Assembly (NCBI GenBank): GCA_032207245.1
Contig: CM063508.1
Location: 115,537,302 to 115,601,301, forward strand
From: Pardosa pseudoannulata
Taxonomy: Eukaryota; Arthropoda; Arachnida; Araneae; Lycosidae
DNA length: 64,000 nucleotides
Direction of reading: 5' to 3'
Shown: in pieces, positions 1-13,000 of the stretch
How the letters are laid out: each line of letters begins with the position of its first letter
Numbering within the stretch: position 1 is the first letter of the stretch
Translations under genes and position numbers: made by a program
Notes under the pieces: model-generated
What the model was told of the DNA's origin: nothing
Database searches by the model: none
Seen by the model: the letters and a program-made list of their open reading frames with translations, nothing else

Positions 1-1090
1 ACCTAATCTATTATTTAAGCCAAATTTAAAAGAAAATTATTGACGTCATACCCCCTCAACACGGTGGTGATGGCTTGTAGTGGACCATAGTGTGGAAGGG
101 CCTTTGGAGATTAATTCATCAATTAGTCTGGTATACCGACCTGACGACAGTACTTTTTCTGCACGTTGGATCACTCAAAATCAAATTTATGCCCTTGAGT
201 AGCAAAAAACTGACCTACCCCTTTTTTGAACAACCACCCAACCAACCGTATAGCGTATTAAATGCACTCAATGTCACACTACTCGAACAGATGAAGCTTT
301 CCCTTTCGGTGGACTCAACGTTGCCGAAAGTAACCCAAAAATTAATAGAAAATTATAATTTTGCCATAATGTATGAACAAAATTTAGACAATTAATCAAA
401 CATTAGACATTTAATCAAAACATTATCGCGTTATAAAAAACTCCCACTTCCTAAAAAACTTAATGTACTAAGTACTTTTAGAAGAGTTTAGTTTATTAAT
501 TTATTATTATTTTAACTAGTCGAAAGTAACCCAAAAGTTGATAAAAAAAATAATTACAATTTGGCTATCATGTACGTATTTAAAATTTTGTTTCTCTAGG
601 TCATAGCATACTCGAGATATCAGGTTCACACTTTCAAACACATGCAGACCCAGATATAATTCCAATAAAGATATTTGCGGACTTATGGAGGTCCAAAATG
701 TAAAGATCAATTTGTCGTTCAAAATGACTTAATCATTTTTGCGAACTACTACCTAAACACCCGTTTAGCGTATTTATTCAATGCAGTCAATGCTACGCCA
801 TTCTGAGGCCGGACGACGGTCAAATAGGAGGAACTTTGCCTTTCGGGGAACTTCCAATTCAAGGAAGTAACCCAAAAGTTCATAGAAATATATAATTTCG
901 GCAGAAATTATATATTTCTATACAAAATTTGGTTTCTCTAAGTCAAACTATTATCGAGTTATGGGTTCACAAACAAAAACACAGTCATAACTGCAACAAT
1001 GACATTTTCGGACTCAGGGAAGACCAAAACGTGAAGATCACTCAAAATCCCAAGATTGAATTCTTGGACAATTACAATACTTTCCCTATA
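1..1090. repeat. Helitron-like fragment plus degenerate tandem repeat
   Basis: Bases 1-46 match the interior of the Helitron-like element at about 7885-7925 (ACCTAATCTATTATTTAAGC and what follows), so the window opens inside a repeat. Bases 230-1090 hold about three degenerate copies of one unit: the motif AAAGTAACCCAAAA followed by an ATAGAAAATTATA-like stretch recurs near 327, 520 and 866. After it come TTTCTCTARGTCA-like and GGTTCACA-like blocks near 590-640 and 930-975, and a related block near 415. Short ORFs here (for example 90-395) change frame between copies and match no family I recognise, so I do not call a gene. G+C is higher than in the following 3 kb. Confidence 0.5.
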
Positions 1091-1920
1091 CAACGTACAC
1101 GAGAAAGTAAAGATGAAACCCTGTATTCATTTTTAATCAATTTTTAAATTATTTGTTAATTTTTTTAATTTTTACTACTAAAAAATAAATAAATAAATAA
1201 AACTTCAAATGAGCGTAAATTACAATACAAGCAACTGTCTTCACCCATTGTCAGATAAGATAATTTTTATTAAAAATTACCTATAAACTGTTTAAAATTT
1301 AATTTTTCCTAATAAATTGCCAAAGCAAGTTGAAACCTTGTATCTCAACCTAAAATAAGATTTGTCAAAATTTATAATTATTACTAGTACAGTTTAATGC
1401 ATATTATATCAAAAGTGCTATCATCATTTTTTTTTCTATAAACTTTTTTAAGCACTAGTGTAAACAGTTAAGATAGCACTTATTAAAATCCTGTTTCACA
1501 ACCAAAGCAATGCCTTTTTTAAACTGAGTTTGGGAAGAAAACCTAAAATGATATCAGAAATATGATTGGAGTCATTAGTCTTCTACAATTTATTGTAAGA
1601 AACTTCATAATAGACTATACTTATATAGAGACCTACAATTGTTCCTTACTTGACTACTTGGGAAGTTGAGAGATTGTCTTTGTAACTCTAATCAAGGACA
1701 GGCTAAGTGATCTAGCCCTGTTCTCAATTGGTAGAAAATAAAAAGAAAAAAAATATGGTCAATGAAATACTTACAGTCAATAAAAATTTTATTGATTTGT
1801 GTGGGAAAAAAACACATAACAGGAGGATTTAATTTACATTAATTGTACTTGACTATTTTGTAATCAATAATCAAAGAAATATTATAAGCAATATTAGGAT
1901 TTTATTACATTCTATAGAAG

Positions 1921-1986
1921 GTTGGTTTGGTTTGGAGCACTACAGTCTACTGTTTACTGTTTTGTTCATGAAGACTAATGAGACTG
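1921..1986 (-). mobile_element. 5'-truncated tRNA-derived SINE stub
   Basis: This is the 3' end of the SINE family described at 61534-61717: on the - strand it ends in AAACCAAACC. It is flanked by an imperfect direct repeat, ACATTCTATAGAAG at 1907-1920 and ACATTCCATAGTAAG at 1987-2001, as expected of a target-site duplication from target-primed reverse transcription. Head and promoter boxes are missing. Confidence 0.6.
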
Positions 1987-2001
1987 ACATTCCATAGTAA
2001 G

Positions 2002-4480
2002 AAATAAAATGTTATTTTAATCCCTATGAGAAATTATAATTTTATAAACTGCATTATTTTTCTGTAACTTGTGAAAATGCAAATGTACTTTAAATTATGT
2101 TGTACTTGCATATTTAATATTTGAAAATTGTTTTGTGAACCTCCATTAAATAAGCCATGAGCTGCCACTAATCTAGTGCACAATATATATACTGCAAAAA
2201 GATTAGTAAGAATCAAATACTAGAAAATCAAACAAATGTATTTACATATCTCAAAAGTAATTTTTCTGTAAATATATAAAGCAAGTGGAACTTTATTAAA
2301 ATTTTATCATATACTTTTATTCAATAATTACTCGTAGTTATTTAGTAACTTAAAAAAAAGATTTTTAGAAGAAACTTATTCTTTGTAACCAAATATTCAG
2401 ACATTTTTTTAGGGGGGAGGGGGTATATGTGTGAATAAATAGCCTAAAATATCAACATTTTAAAGCATTATTATATTTAAATCAAAACTTTTCAAAAAGT
2501 ACTTATCTACATAGCATATATTATATAGGTATGCATGTATATATAGTTAATCTTTCATGCACTTTAGCAGCTTGCAGAGAATAGCATTTAGATTTAGTTT
2601 TACACCAAATTGACTAAACTTCCCAACATCCATATTTATTCAGCGATGGCTAAATATTTGACTGCTGGAATTCCGAACCAGACATTTGGGGTTTAAGTGC
2701 CACTGTTCAATTTATATATCGATTCAGAAATGATTTTAAATAGAATATTGCAATCATATATTCAGTCATATTGTTAGCACATTTAAATTTTTATTAACCC
2801 TCAGTTAGTAAAATACTAATGATAAAAACTAAAAACAAAACCTATATTTGAAAACAAATATGCACTATAACAAATCAATTATCACATTTAAACACCTTTA
2901 TACACTAAGAATATTTATATTTTAAAAAATATAATTTCTTTATTATCAATAGAAAAAGGTTTACTACTTTAATATTACCATTAAAATTTAAACAGGTGGT
3001 ATAAAGAGTATTATGACATAAACATGCACAGCAAGTTTATGTAAAAAGCCTGCTATTATATACTATACATAAATATTGGACAATATATTGTGCTACAGGT
3101 ATTAAAATATGAACATGTAAATGAGCCATAAAGTTTCACTAGTTAAATGTACATACTGATTAATTCAAAGATAAAATTTTAATCCTTTTTTATTATTTAC
3201 TGTGTACATAAAATTAGGCAATTTTAAAAAATACAATATTTTGCAAGATTGAACACACATATTGCAAATTAGAATTATAAAAAAGATTATGTCAGAGGCG
3301 ATTTTCCTACTGTAGTTAAATTATTATAGCATTACATTTAACTGCTTTTAACTAATTAATTTTAATGAATTAAATTTATAAAACTCAAAAACATTTTATG
3401 TGTATATGTGAAAAACTTATTCAGATGATTTAATTGGTCAAATAAAATTTCTGATTATATTTTGTATGCATACAAAAATATCAGCAAAATTTATTTTACA
3501 AGACTGAAACTTTTCTAAATAAAAATTCTACTAAACAATTTAAACAAGAAGAAGGATTTACCAATAATTTAATGAGTAGTTAAAATTATTAAAAAAATAT
3601 TATAAGCAAACACAAATGAAACTACACCTATTTATACTTGTTTAAAAGGTAAAATCTATAAAATCTTATCGCACAAGTAAACTAACTTTATAACTCAAAA
3701 TGAGTTATAGTATGTTATTATCATCTTAACATAAATTCATACAATTTTTGAAACCTAAAGTATAATGTACAAATAGTTGATGCATATTCATAAATAATAA
3801 AAACAGTAAAGCTGTCCTTAGAAAAATAAACACTAACTGTTTTAAATTACATATGTTAAACATAAGGAATGTTCCGAGCTCTTGAAGTAATTTTTAAAAA
3901 CTGGCGCATAATGTGACAATAAGCCGCGATTCGTAAAATTCCTAAAATAAAGTTAATTATGCTTATAAAGGACCTTAAAAAATGAGAAATATAGAAACTT
4001 TTAAAGATAAATTTATAATAAAATTTATTATAGTAATTTTTACTTACTCTGAGTTCAAAGAAAAAATATGCAAACTATAAATCCGGCTTTATAATATTAC
4101 ACACAACAACCATGACTAAAATCAATAAAATGAGATATATCTGAAGTTAAAATACAAACCTCATAACATAAGTTAAAGTTCTACGGAAAATCAAACAGCA
4201 ATATCTCTCATGAAATATTCACTTCTCTCAAATAGTTCCCTGTGAAACTCGATAAACCTATCTGACGCTACAACTGACACTGCAATCGTATTTTGATATA
4301 AAACAAAAACAAAAACAAACATATCTCCAAATTCTTCCACGCAGCTTAGACATCACTTGCTATTAAACTAATTTTTAATAGAAACTTTCAAACGGGGAAT
4401 TATAAAAAAAATAAGACTTTAAAATAAAACAAATAGTTTCTTTTTTATATGTGTTATCATCCGATTATTTTTAAAACTTT
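2002..4480. other. AT-rich stretch without recognisable gene
   Basis: I see no supportable exon, RNA gene or transposon terminus here on either strand. Short ORFs such as 2034-2216 on the - strand have low-complexity composition and no splice context or family resemblance. The stretch lies upstream of TRAPPC12. Confidence 0.5.
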
Positions 4481-4489
4481 TTTTTTATT

Positions 4490-4645
4490 CAGAGGTAATG
4501 CAAAAGTCAATAACTGTAATCGGGATTCACGGTAACGTCTGCTGTTATTTACAAAGTTTTGATATGTTTGCGATCACGAAGTTGTTTTCTTTAAGCTGTG
4601 ACCACTGATGAAATTTAAAGTAAATACACCCATTTTCTTCAAAAG
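4490..4645 (+). promoter_or_regulatory. TRAPPC12: Probable TRAPPC12 promoter and untranslated first exon
   Basis: The first coding exon of TRAPPC12 begins at an acceptor only 5 bases before the ATG, so an upstream untranslated exon must exist. The best candidate ends with AAAAG followed by a consensus donor GTGAGT at 4646. The preceding 150 bases are richer in G+C and CpG (around 4515-4590) than the flanks, consistent with a promoter. No TATA box is placed with confidence. The assignment is inferred from position and donor quality. Confidence 0.3.
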
Positions 4646-6043
4646 GTGAGTTTTAATTTTTATAATAGTAAATTTATTCAACATTTTTATTTTAAGCATG
4701 TAACTCAAATTAATACAATTTTTATTTTAAGAAATGTTACTTGCTTTTAGATTATAATTTTAATAACTATTTCATAAACTATCATGATCGTAGAGATTTT
4801 TGTGGATATATTTCACCAAACTTCTCTTATAATGAGCCGTTTAGGAAAATATTAGATGGAATATAAACCAGATAATCCTACTTTTCTCACTCCGATAATC
4901 AAAAACACTCTGTAACTTCTAAATAACTAATAGTACATTATTTCGCATTGTTTAGATGTGTACACTTTTAAAATAGTGGTTCATTCATTTTTATATTGAT
5001 AAACTGTAGAGAACTTTAAAAAAGTCAATGAATTTCCTCAAAAAGACAGTAAATAATATAAATTTTGTGTAAGTCAAATAAATTGTATCGGTCATTCATA
5101 ATCGAAAATCATATTAAGTAGAGCAAAATTAGTTTCGTCCAACATGTATTATTTCTTCAGGTTAGAATGTCAGGAATTTTCGTATATTATCATAAATTTA
5201 TATAAACTATTCTTTCATCAAAAATTCTAGGTACTCTTGCCTTTTTTTTTTTTTCAAATGTGTTTTTTCTGATAAAAAATGTGTACTTTTTGAAAGAAAG
5301 AAATAAATTTAAATTTACACAATTATGATTTCTTCTAATTTTTACTGCCAGGATTCTAATATAATTTGACAAGACTGCCTTTGTATTTTATGTACTAAAA
5401 TGCATCTAAATTCTGAAATAATTTTTCATTTTTATAAAGTTCCAAATAATTTTTTCATTTTTCAGAAATGTGATCAATTCAGCTGTAATTAAAAAATTAA
5501 ATAAAAAAAATCAATGAATAGTTTAAATGTATATTAACATTTAATGTTATAAGGTAAGTATATGTTTGTTAATAAACAAATAATTCAGTTGTTAATTGAA
5601 TTAATTTTTTAAACTTATTTTGTATATTGCATTAACTTATTGTGAATATTTTTTGCCAATCTCCTAAAAAGTAATAATCAAATTTCAAGATATAGAGCAT
5701 ATTATTTTTTTCTCTTAAAATTTCTAATTTACTATAACTTTTATTACAATAAATTACTATAATTAAGCCATACTGCATAAAATGAGCATTTAATTTCTAA
5801 ACAGATGAAGATAAGGTTTCTATAAAACTGATCTAATGTGAAACAGATTTCCTCATTTAAAGAATAGTTTTATCTGCAAAAGATTTTTTTTTATATAAAA
5901 AATATATTAACATACTCTGCAGATGAATTTTACACTAAGGTTCCATAGTTCACTATTTCATAGAGATTTCTGGTCATTATCTAGTTTATCATTACTCTAT
6001 TTAAAAAAACTTTAGTTACAGACTTTAATTCAGGCCTTATATC

Positions 6044-6821
6044 CATGGTTTCCACGCAGATGGAAAGTCAGGGAAAATCATGGATTTAGACAATGGATTA
6101 ATTCTGTCGTGGAAAGTCTTGATTTTTCAAGCAAAATGAGTAAAAGTCTTGGATCTGCTAAACTACCAATTAAAAAAAATGCATTGAATTGTTTAATCTA
6201 TTTTTACTTGACATTTGACTGAAGTTACTAAGTTTGGTATTTATGTATTATCCTATTGACCATATTGTAAAGTAAAATTTGTTCACCAAGGAAACTTAAA
6301 GCAAGAAAGCTTAATGGGTGGGTAAATGTATATTATTCTGATTTTCTTCTTAAATTATAGATTAAAATTTTATTAATATAATAATAATTATTTTTTAATA
6401 AAAATTAGTTAAGATTTTTGCACAAAATATAAGTTTATCTCTAGGGATATTGTATATAAACATTAAAGGATTATATTTGGCTATTATTCATGGTCACCTG
6501 GATAATACCAAAGTACCCTGAATTCAAATTGGAAACATTTTGATTAAAAAATTGCTATATGATTAAACTTAGGTATGTAGATACAACAATTTATTTTTAT
6601 GTGAGTTTATTAACACTTATAAAGTAAGTTTATAGTTTTTTTTATGATAAAATTCCTGTAATTTCTCTAAAAGCATATATTTTATTTGTATGTACATCAG
6701 AAGTTTTATTCATATATACTTTTAACGAAAGCTTTTTAAAGTCATGGAAAATGATCTGCTAAATCAGGGAAAGTCATGAAAAGTCATGGATTTGAAAAAT
6801 TTTATTTTGGCAGATACCCTG
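6044..6821 (+). mobile_element. Non-autonomous DNA transposon with 6-bp TSD, copy 1
   Basis: A 778-bp element with no ORF. One end begins CATGGTTTCC and the other ends in GGCAGATACCCTG; the two ends form an imperfect ~13-bp terminal inverted repeat. Both ends carry clustered CATGACTTT/CATGGAAA-type subterminal repeats. It is flanked by the direct repeat TATATC (6038-6043 and 6822-6827). A second copy lies inverted at 38941-39711 with its own 6-bp duplication. It lies just upstream of the first TRAPPC12 coding exon, in the presumed 5'UTR intron. A 6-bp TSD fits hAT6-like or IS3EU-like groups; the superfamily is unresolved. Confidence 0.75.
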
Positions 6822-7005
6822 TATATCTATCTTTTTTAATTCTCTTAAATATAATTTAACTCTTCCAGATCTGATAAATCAATATCTCATTATTTGCAAA
6901 AATTACTCAATCACTGCATATGAATCTAAAAAATTTTGTAAATTATTACTTTTGTGTTATTACATTATGTGCATTTATAATTTTTCATTTTATCCTTTAG
7001 GCATC

Positions 7006-10000
7006 ATGGAGGAGTCCACTGACAAAGCACCAGAATTACCAGTTGAAACAGAAAATGTTCGTCGAAACTCTAACTCCATATCTGATATGAAACTTGTTCC
7101 AACTGTTGATACAAATGTAGAAAGTACAGCTAGAAAAACAAGCATTGTCACATCAAGAACTACAGGAGATTTGCATTTTGAAATAAAAAATGAATCTAGC
7201 ATTAAAAGAGTAGATTCTGATTCTAAATTTGGTGTTATGGAAACAATATCTTTGGATATATCTTCTCAAGATAACATTCCATCTGATTCTGGTACAGAAA
7301 TATGTGAAAATCCATTGATGCAGAATCGACCAGTGTGTTTTGACAGTGGAGATATTTTTGAAAGTGAAAGCTCTGTTCCACAGTCACCTACACAAGTACT
7401 GATTTATACTTAAACTTGTGAATAGTAAAATTAACTTTAATCTTTACAGTTTTTTAAGCTTACATAAGAATGTGTACAAAGTTGTTTACTAATCAAATAA
7501 TTTTTTTGTACCACTTTTCTAATGTTTTCATTTTGTTGCTTACATTTAACAAATTTTTAAATCTTATTTCTTTACATGAATTTCTTAAATTTTTATGAAT
7601 TTATAGTAGTTGCTTATTATTGAGATATCTTTTTGAATGAATAATTGCAAAAAATATCTTATGTGGCTAAGTAGCTTTTAACAGTAAGGCATCAACAAAT
7701 AGTTCTAAAATTCTTTCTCTTTTATTTTATACTAGCATATAGCCCGTCATATGACAGGATCAGTAAAATTTTTAATTTTCTAGAATTGTAAAGGTACCGT
7801 ATGAGGCAGGTAAAAAAAAGGGTTTGTTTTTTGGCTGAGAATTATCGTTCTACAAAAATAATCTATTAAAATTATCACATATGTACCTAATCTATTATTT
7901 AAGCCAAATATAAAAGAAAATTATTTAGGTAATATCTAAGCTTAGGGATAAAACATATGGAAATCATACAGAAGATATTTAAAAAATCTAAAATAAATTA
8001 TTAAATGAGATAGTTTAAGAAAGGATGCCATAATGCTAGAAAAAATTGTTATTTTTACCTATTTATTACGTGATAAATTTATAAATTTAATATCCTGTTC
8101 CTAAAATAGGGCTTGATATAATGACATTAAATGCTCAAAAAGGGGGACGAGGTGGATTTCGAACGTTTTAAATATAACAGTATTTTTTGCTGTGATACAA
8201 CGCTTATTCATACCAATTTATTTTAGAATCAGATCTATAGTTTAGGAAAAAATAAACTTGACTCGCTGTGAATTTTCCTAACCCTAACTCATCAAAAATC
8301 CAATATGGATGCTTTATCCATACCAGGTCCAACCGCTTCATAAATTCAAGGACAGACAAACAGATAACTTAAGCTATTATTACATTACGAGAAGAAAGTT
8401 TAAGTCATAAAAAGTTGAAAAAATAATAACATTTATTTTAAAAATAATAAAACAATTTTGAAAATAATAAAACAACTTTAGGAATAAGAATTTAAAAGAA
8501 AATGCAATTAAATCAAATTAATTAGACATTTAGGAAAATTTGGCTGAGTCGGGGATAGGACCGTCAACCCGAGAAATACGACGATCCAACTGGCAGACCC
8601 TCTACCGAACGTGCTAGGCCTACACACGATGAATGAACTAATTAGAGTATATGAGGGTCGAGTAAACACAGTTCAGTTTAAATATTACGCTTTGCCCTCG
8701 TTGCTCCCTCTTATTCTATACTAAATTCATATCAAGAATGAATTTAGTATAGAATAAGAGGGAGAATAAGACTTGAAATAATAGCATTAAACGCTCGAAA
8801 AGGGTAGATAGGGTGGATTTCGAACTCGCTTTGAATTTTGCTAACCCTAACTCATAAAAAATCCAATATGGATGCTGTATCCATTCCAGGTACAACCGCT
8901 TCATAAATTCGTGGACAAACAACTTAAGCTATTATTATATAGGAGATTTTCATTCTTCTAATATTTTGAAAAAAAATCTATAATCTCTCTAATCAATGAG
9001 TTTGGAGTTTTATAACAGTGCTAACTTTAGAATAAGCATTTAATAAACATTTGTGATTTTTTCTTTCATTAATAAATTAACCATTTTCAGATTTTTATTA
9101 ATCATTAGATTATATTTTAATTCAAAATGTTTTGAATAAAAAGTTATATATTTCTGTTGTTTCTAGACTGGTACAGAAACTGAATCAAACACCTTGAGCA
9201 AATATTTCAGTCTTCCTGTAGAAAAAGTTCCTGTTGATTCTGAAGGTGTTCAGTTTTTTGATGCACTTGCTGAATGTTCACAAAGCTCAAAATCACTTGA
9301 ACTGAATGATAATGCACCAAAGTCTTCACCCAAACAGAAGGAAAGTGTTGAAAAAAATAGTGAAGCTGTTAACGAAAATAAATCAATTAGTACTGAGGAA
9401 ACAACATCTGTTAAATCGGAAGGTATTTTAATTTTTTTACTTCCATTTTATGTAAATTAAGGTATCCGTCTACGTTTGGAGAACTTTTTTCTTTAAACGT
9501 AGAAACTAGTTCATGTTCTTACATTTTTAGATTTATTTTTTATATTAGCATAGAGAATTGCACTTAAAAAGTTTATTCCTGGAAAAGTTTTTATAAATTT
9601 CTAAAAAATGAAAATTTAGTAAAAAAAATCAGGTTTTATTCAAAAGGTTATTTTTTTAATAAATTAAATTATTTCAATATTTTTTTATACAACACATTTC
9701 TTATACACTGGACTAATGAATCACCTAAAATCTTTGCTTAATTTACATTTCGTAAAAAATTTTGGTCCTTCAAAATCATACACATTGAATTTTTACCAAA
9801 TTTTCATTACCTTTATATCTAACTATGCGTGTAACATCATTAAAAATTATCCAAATTTAAAGCTTTTTGGTCATACACTAGTAAATACTATCAAAAGCAT
9901 TTATAATATTTTTCAACAAAATATTTTAAGAACTTTTTGAGAAATCACATTTCAAGTTTCAACATCTTATTAAAATTACTGTTCTGAGAAAAATGCATTT

Positions 10001-13000
10001 AAAGTTAATGAAAGCAATTTTAACTATTAAAAAATTAAAATGCATGTTTAAAATTCTCCACACTTTCTTGCTTCAAAACTTTCTAATTGCCAAGTTGCTA
10101 ATTACTGAAAATACTAGAAACATGTTTAAACTAATCTTCATGAAAATTTAAAAAGTTTTGTCCTAAAAATGCTCTTTAAATTCAGAACTTCTGGTTCCGA
10201 AGTCACTACTTCAGTTTTGTTTTGACAGCTGTTACTGGTGTTTAAGCAGCTGTAACTTTTCTTCAAAATGCCGTAGAGACAAAACAAAAATAGATTTAGA
10301 AGCCTAACAGTTGAAATTTTACAATAGAGAAAGAAAACAAATTATGATTTTGGGCAAAAAATGACGTTTTCAACGTAGACTGATACCTTAAGTTGGTAAA
10401 CTTTTGAAAATTTTATCTTTTTATTGAAAACATAAAAGTGATTAAAAATTTAATGCTAATAACTGTATTAAAAACTATATAAAAATTATATATATGTATG
10501 CATATATGCATGCACTTATTTATGCATATGTCTGAAAGTATCTACCTATTCTTGTATAATATGTTTTATTAAATGTATTAAGCAATTTGGGGCATAAATA
10601 TTAGTATTAAAAAAGTAGATAAAAATTTGAAAAATTGAAATTTTGTTTCAAAATTAAATTTTGATTAAGTATGCAATTTTTAAAAAACTTTATGTCTATA
10701 AATGTACTTTTATTTTAGTGTTAAAATCCAATACAGTAAACAACAAAATTATGTGAAGGAGGAAGGGCTTGTCCCCCCCCCTTCCTTTCCTCTGGTGACC
10801 AATAAAAAAATTATGTCTAAGATATTTAGTTTTTTTTACATGTTTTCAAAGTAAATTAAAAAAAAAAAATCTCTCTCTCTCTCTCTGTCCCTCACTCTGT
10901 AGTTGCATAAATAGTTTAAAAAGTTTTATTAAAAATTATGCCAAATTGTATAGGTATATAATTTTTATTTTTTATTTTTAGCAAATGAAATACTTAGCCA
11001 GCCTCCACTTCTGAAATTTTTTGCAGAAGATAAAAGTGGTACTGATAGAGATGGAAAAGCTTTCTTTGATAAAATTGCTGCTGTTAGTTCTCCTGATGAT
11101 TCAAATATCCTTGAGTTAAATCAACCTATAATTTCAGAAACCTCTGAAGCAGATCAGTTTTCTATTTCCCCTGTGTTAAATGGAGAAATTGAAGAAGCAT
11201 GGATACCATCAGAAAAAACACGCCAAATTTTAGTGTCAGTGATTACAACTGGAAGCTATGTTCCTGATAAAAGCCATTTAACCTTTCCTGAGATAATAAT
11301 AGATGATGAAATGGTAAAAGAAAATTTGGCACTTCTTTTGTATTTAGTTTTTTAATTTCTTATACTTGAAATTTATATTGTTAGAGTTTTAGCAATTACT
11401 AGGACTTTACACATATTATATAACAAATTCTTTACATTTTCCTTTCACTATTATTTAATCTATAATCTTTCATGTTCTTGCTTTTCCGTGATTAATGCCA
11501 TACTGTGCTACATCATTTACCAGCTCTTTGGAGTTTTACTTTTCTAGTTATTTATATCTTTAATCAAATACAAGTTAGCTAACAAGCAACAAAAATTGTT
11601 ACATCTGTTGTATATATAGTTATAAACTAAAGTAATTATGCCCATTGTGTATGAGTGTTTATTTCTATATTTTTCTGTAAATTGATATCTATTGACATAT
11701 TTATACTGTGGTCTAAATAACATTTTTATTCACAAAGATATATTGTATCAAAGACCAGATAACAAGGTCAATCTTTACTGGGTACCTGGTCATATGGGAA
11801 TTCAGGGTAATTAGCTAGCTGATGATTTAGCTAGAAAGGGGTCCAGCATTTCCTTTACTGGACCTGAGCCTGTCCTTGGTATTGCTCCAGGGTCCATTAG
11901 GAATTCTGTTTTTAGGCATTTTAGGCACTTTCAGTATTCCAAGTGGCTTAATAGGACTGGTCATAGCAAGCTAAAGAGCTTAATCATGACCCCCAGCTTG
12001 TGTAGTTAGGAGCTCTTGTCGCTTCGTAGGAATGTCCTGAGGAAGGCTGTTGGTCTTCTGTCCCTGTGCCCTCAACAGGCACCTCAGCTTAATGGGAATT
12101 AGTTCTGATCCCTTGTGTTGGGGCTGCCATCTTGAGAAGGAGACTGCTCGCCACATTTTGTGTGATTGCGAGTATTTCTCTGTTCATAGGTTTGAGCACC
12201 TTGGTCACCACCTTCTTGAGCCTTGAGAGCTCTGCAGGACATCCCTGTCAGTTGTCTGCTGAGATTTTCATCAGCTTGTGGCCTTTTCTCATAGGTGCTC
12301 TTGGTTCGTGTTTTGTTTTGTTCTTCCTGGGTTTGGGTACAATAGACTTCTGGTCACAATGCCCTGCTCTTGGGGAATCCCCCAAGAGCTGCCCTAAAGG
12401 TGAATTCATACATTCATCAAAGACCAGTGCGATAACCAAGAGGTGTACAAAGGAACATATGCATCCCACTAATTTTTTTTCTCAAAATCAAAATGTTTTA
12501 GACTAATTCTTTTATTATACTCTTATAGGTCTTTTAAACTTTAAATAAAATTGTTTATTTTTTATCATGAAGAAAAAAAAAAAAAAAGATTCTATCTCCA
12601 TTAATTCCTCAGAAAAGAAAGGCTTTTCTGTATCTGAAAAAGTATTTCTGTAGCATGTTTGTAGACAAAAACAGGGGATTGCTATTGTTAGATTCGTACT
12701 CTTCAAACATGAACACAGAGTTCCTTGGATATACTTTATTGATCTTGATTAAATATGTAGCAATTATTTACAGCATAGCATGGCACTCTAGCCACCAATT
12801 CATATGAACCTCTATAGCATCTGCATGCTCAGTACATCATACAGTTAAAATTACTAAATATTCAAGAGTCATAGTTACAAGCATACAGGCAATAGCACGT
12901 GGAGGTAATAGATATATACAATAATTAGATATGTTACAGCTATAGAATATGTTCCCTCCTCCTTCCTTCAACAGTTTCCTGACAAGGAATAATTGGAGAC

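Larger units (their letters stand above)
7732..8942 (-). mobile_element. Helitron-like non-autonomous element(s), TRAPPC12 intron 1
   Basis: Read on the - strand, the 5' end (about 8942) starts CCTATATAATAATAGC, followed by a GTTTGTCC stretch like that of many arthropod Helitrons. The 3' end at 7732 is CTAG followed by T, preceded by a GTCATATGAC palindrome, the hairpin-plus-CTRR layout of Helitrons. There is no TSD. A second 5'-like block (CTGTTTGTCTGTCC) at about 8340-8400 shows that two copies are fused or nested: the AACCCTAACTCAT, ATCCAATATGGATGC and GGTGGATTTCGAAC blocks occur twice (about 8150-8350 and 8815-8900). No Rep/helicase ORF remains. Confidence 0.65.
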
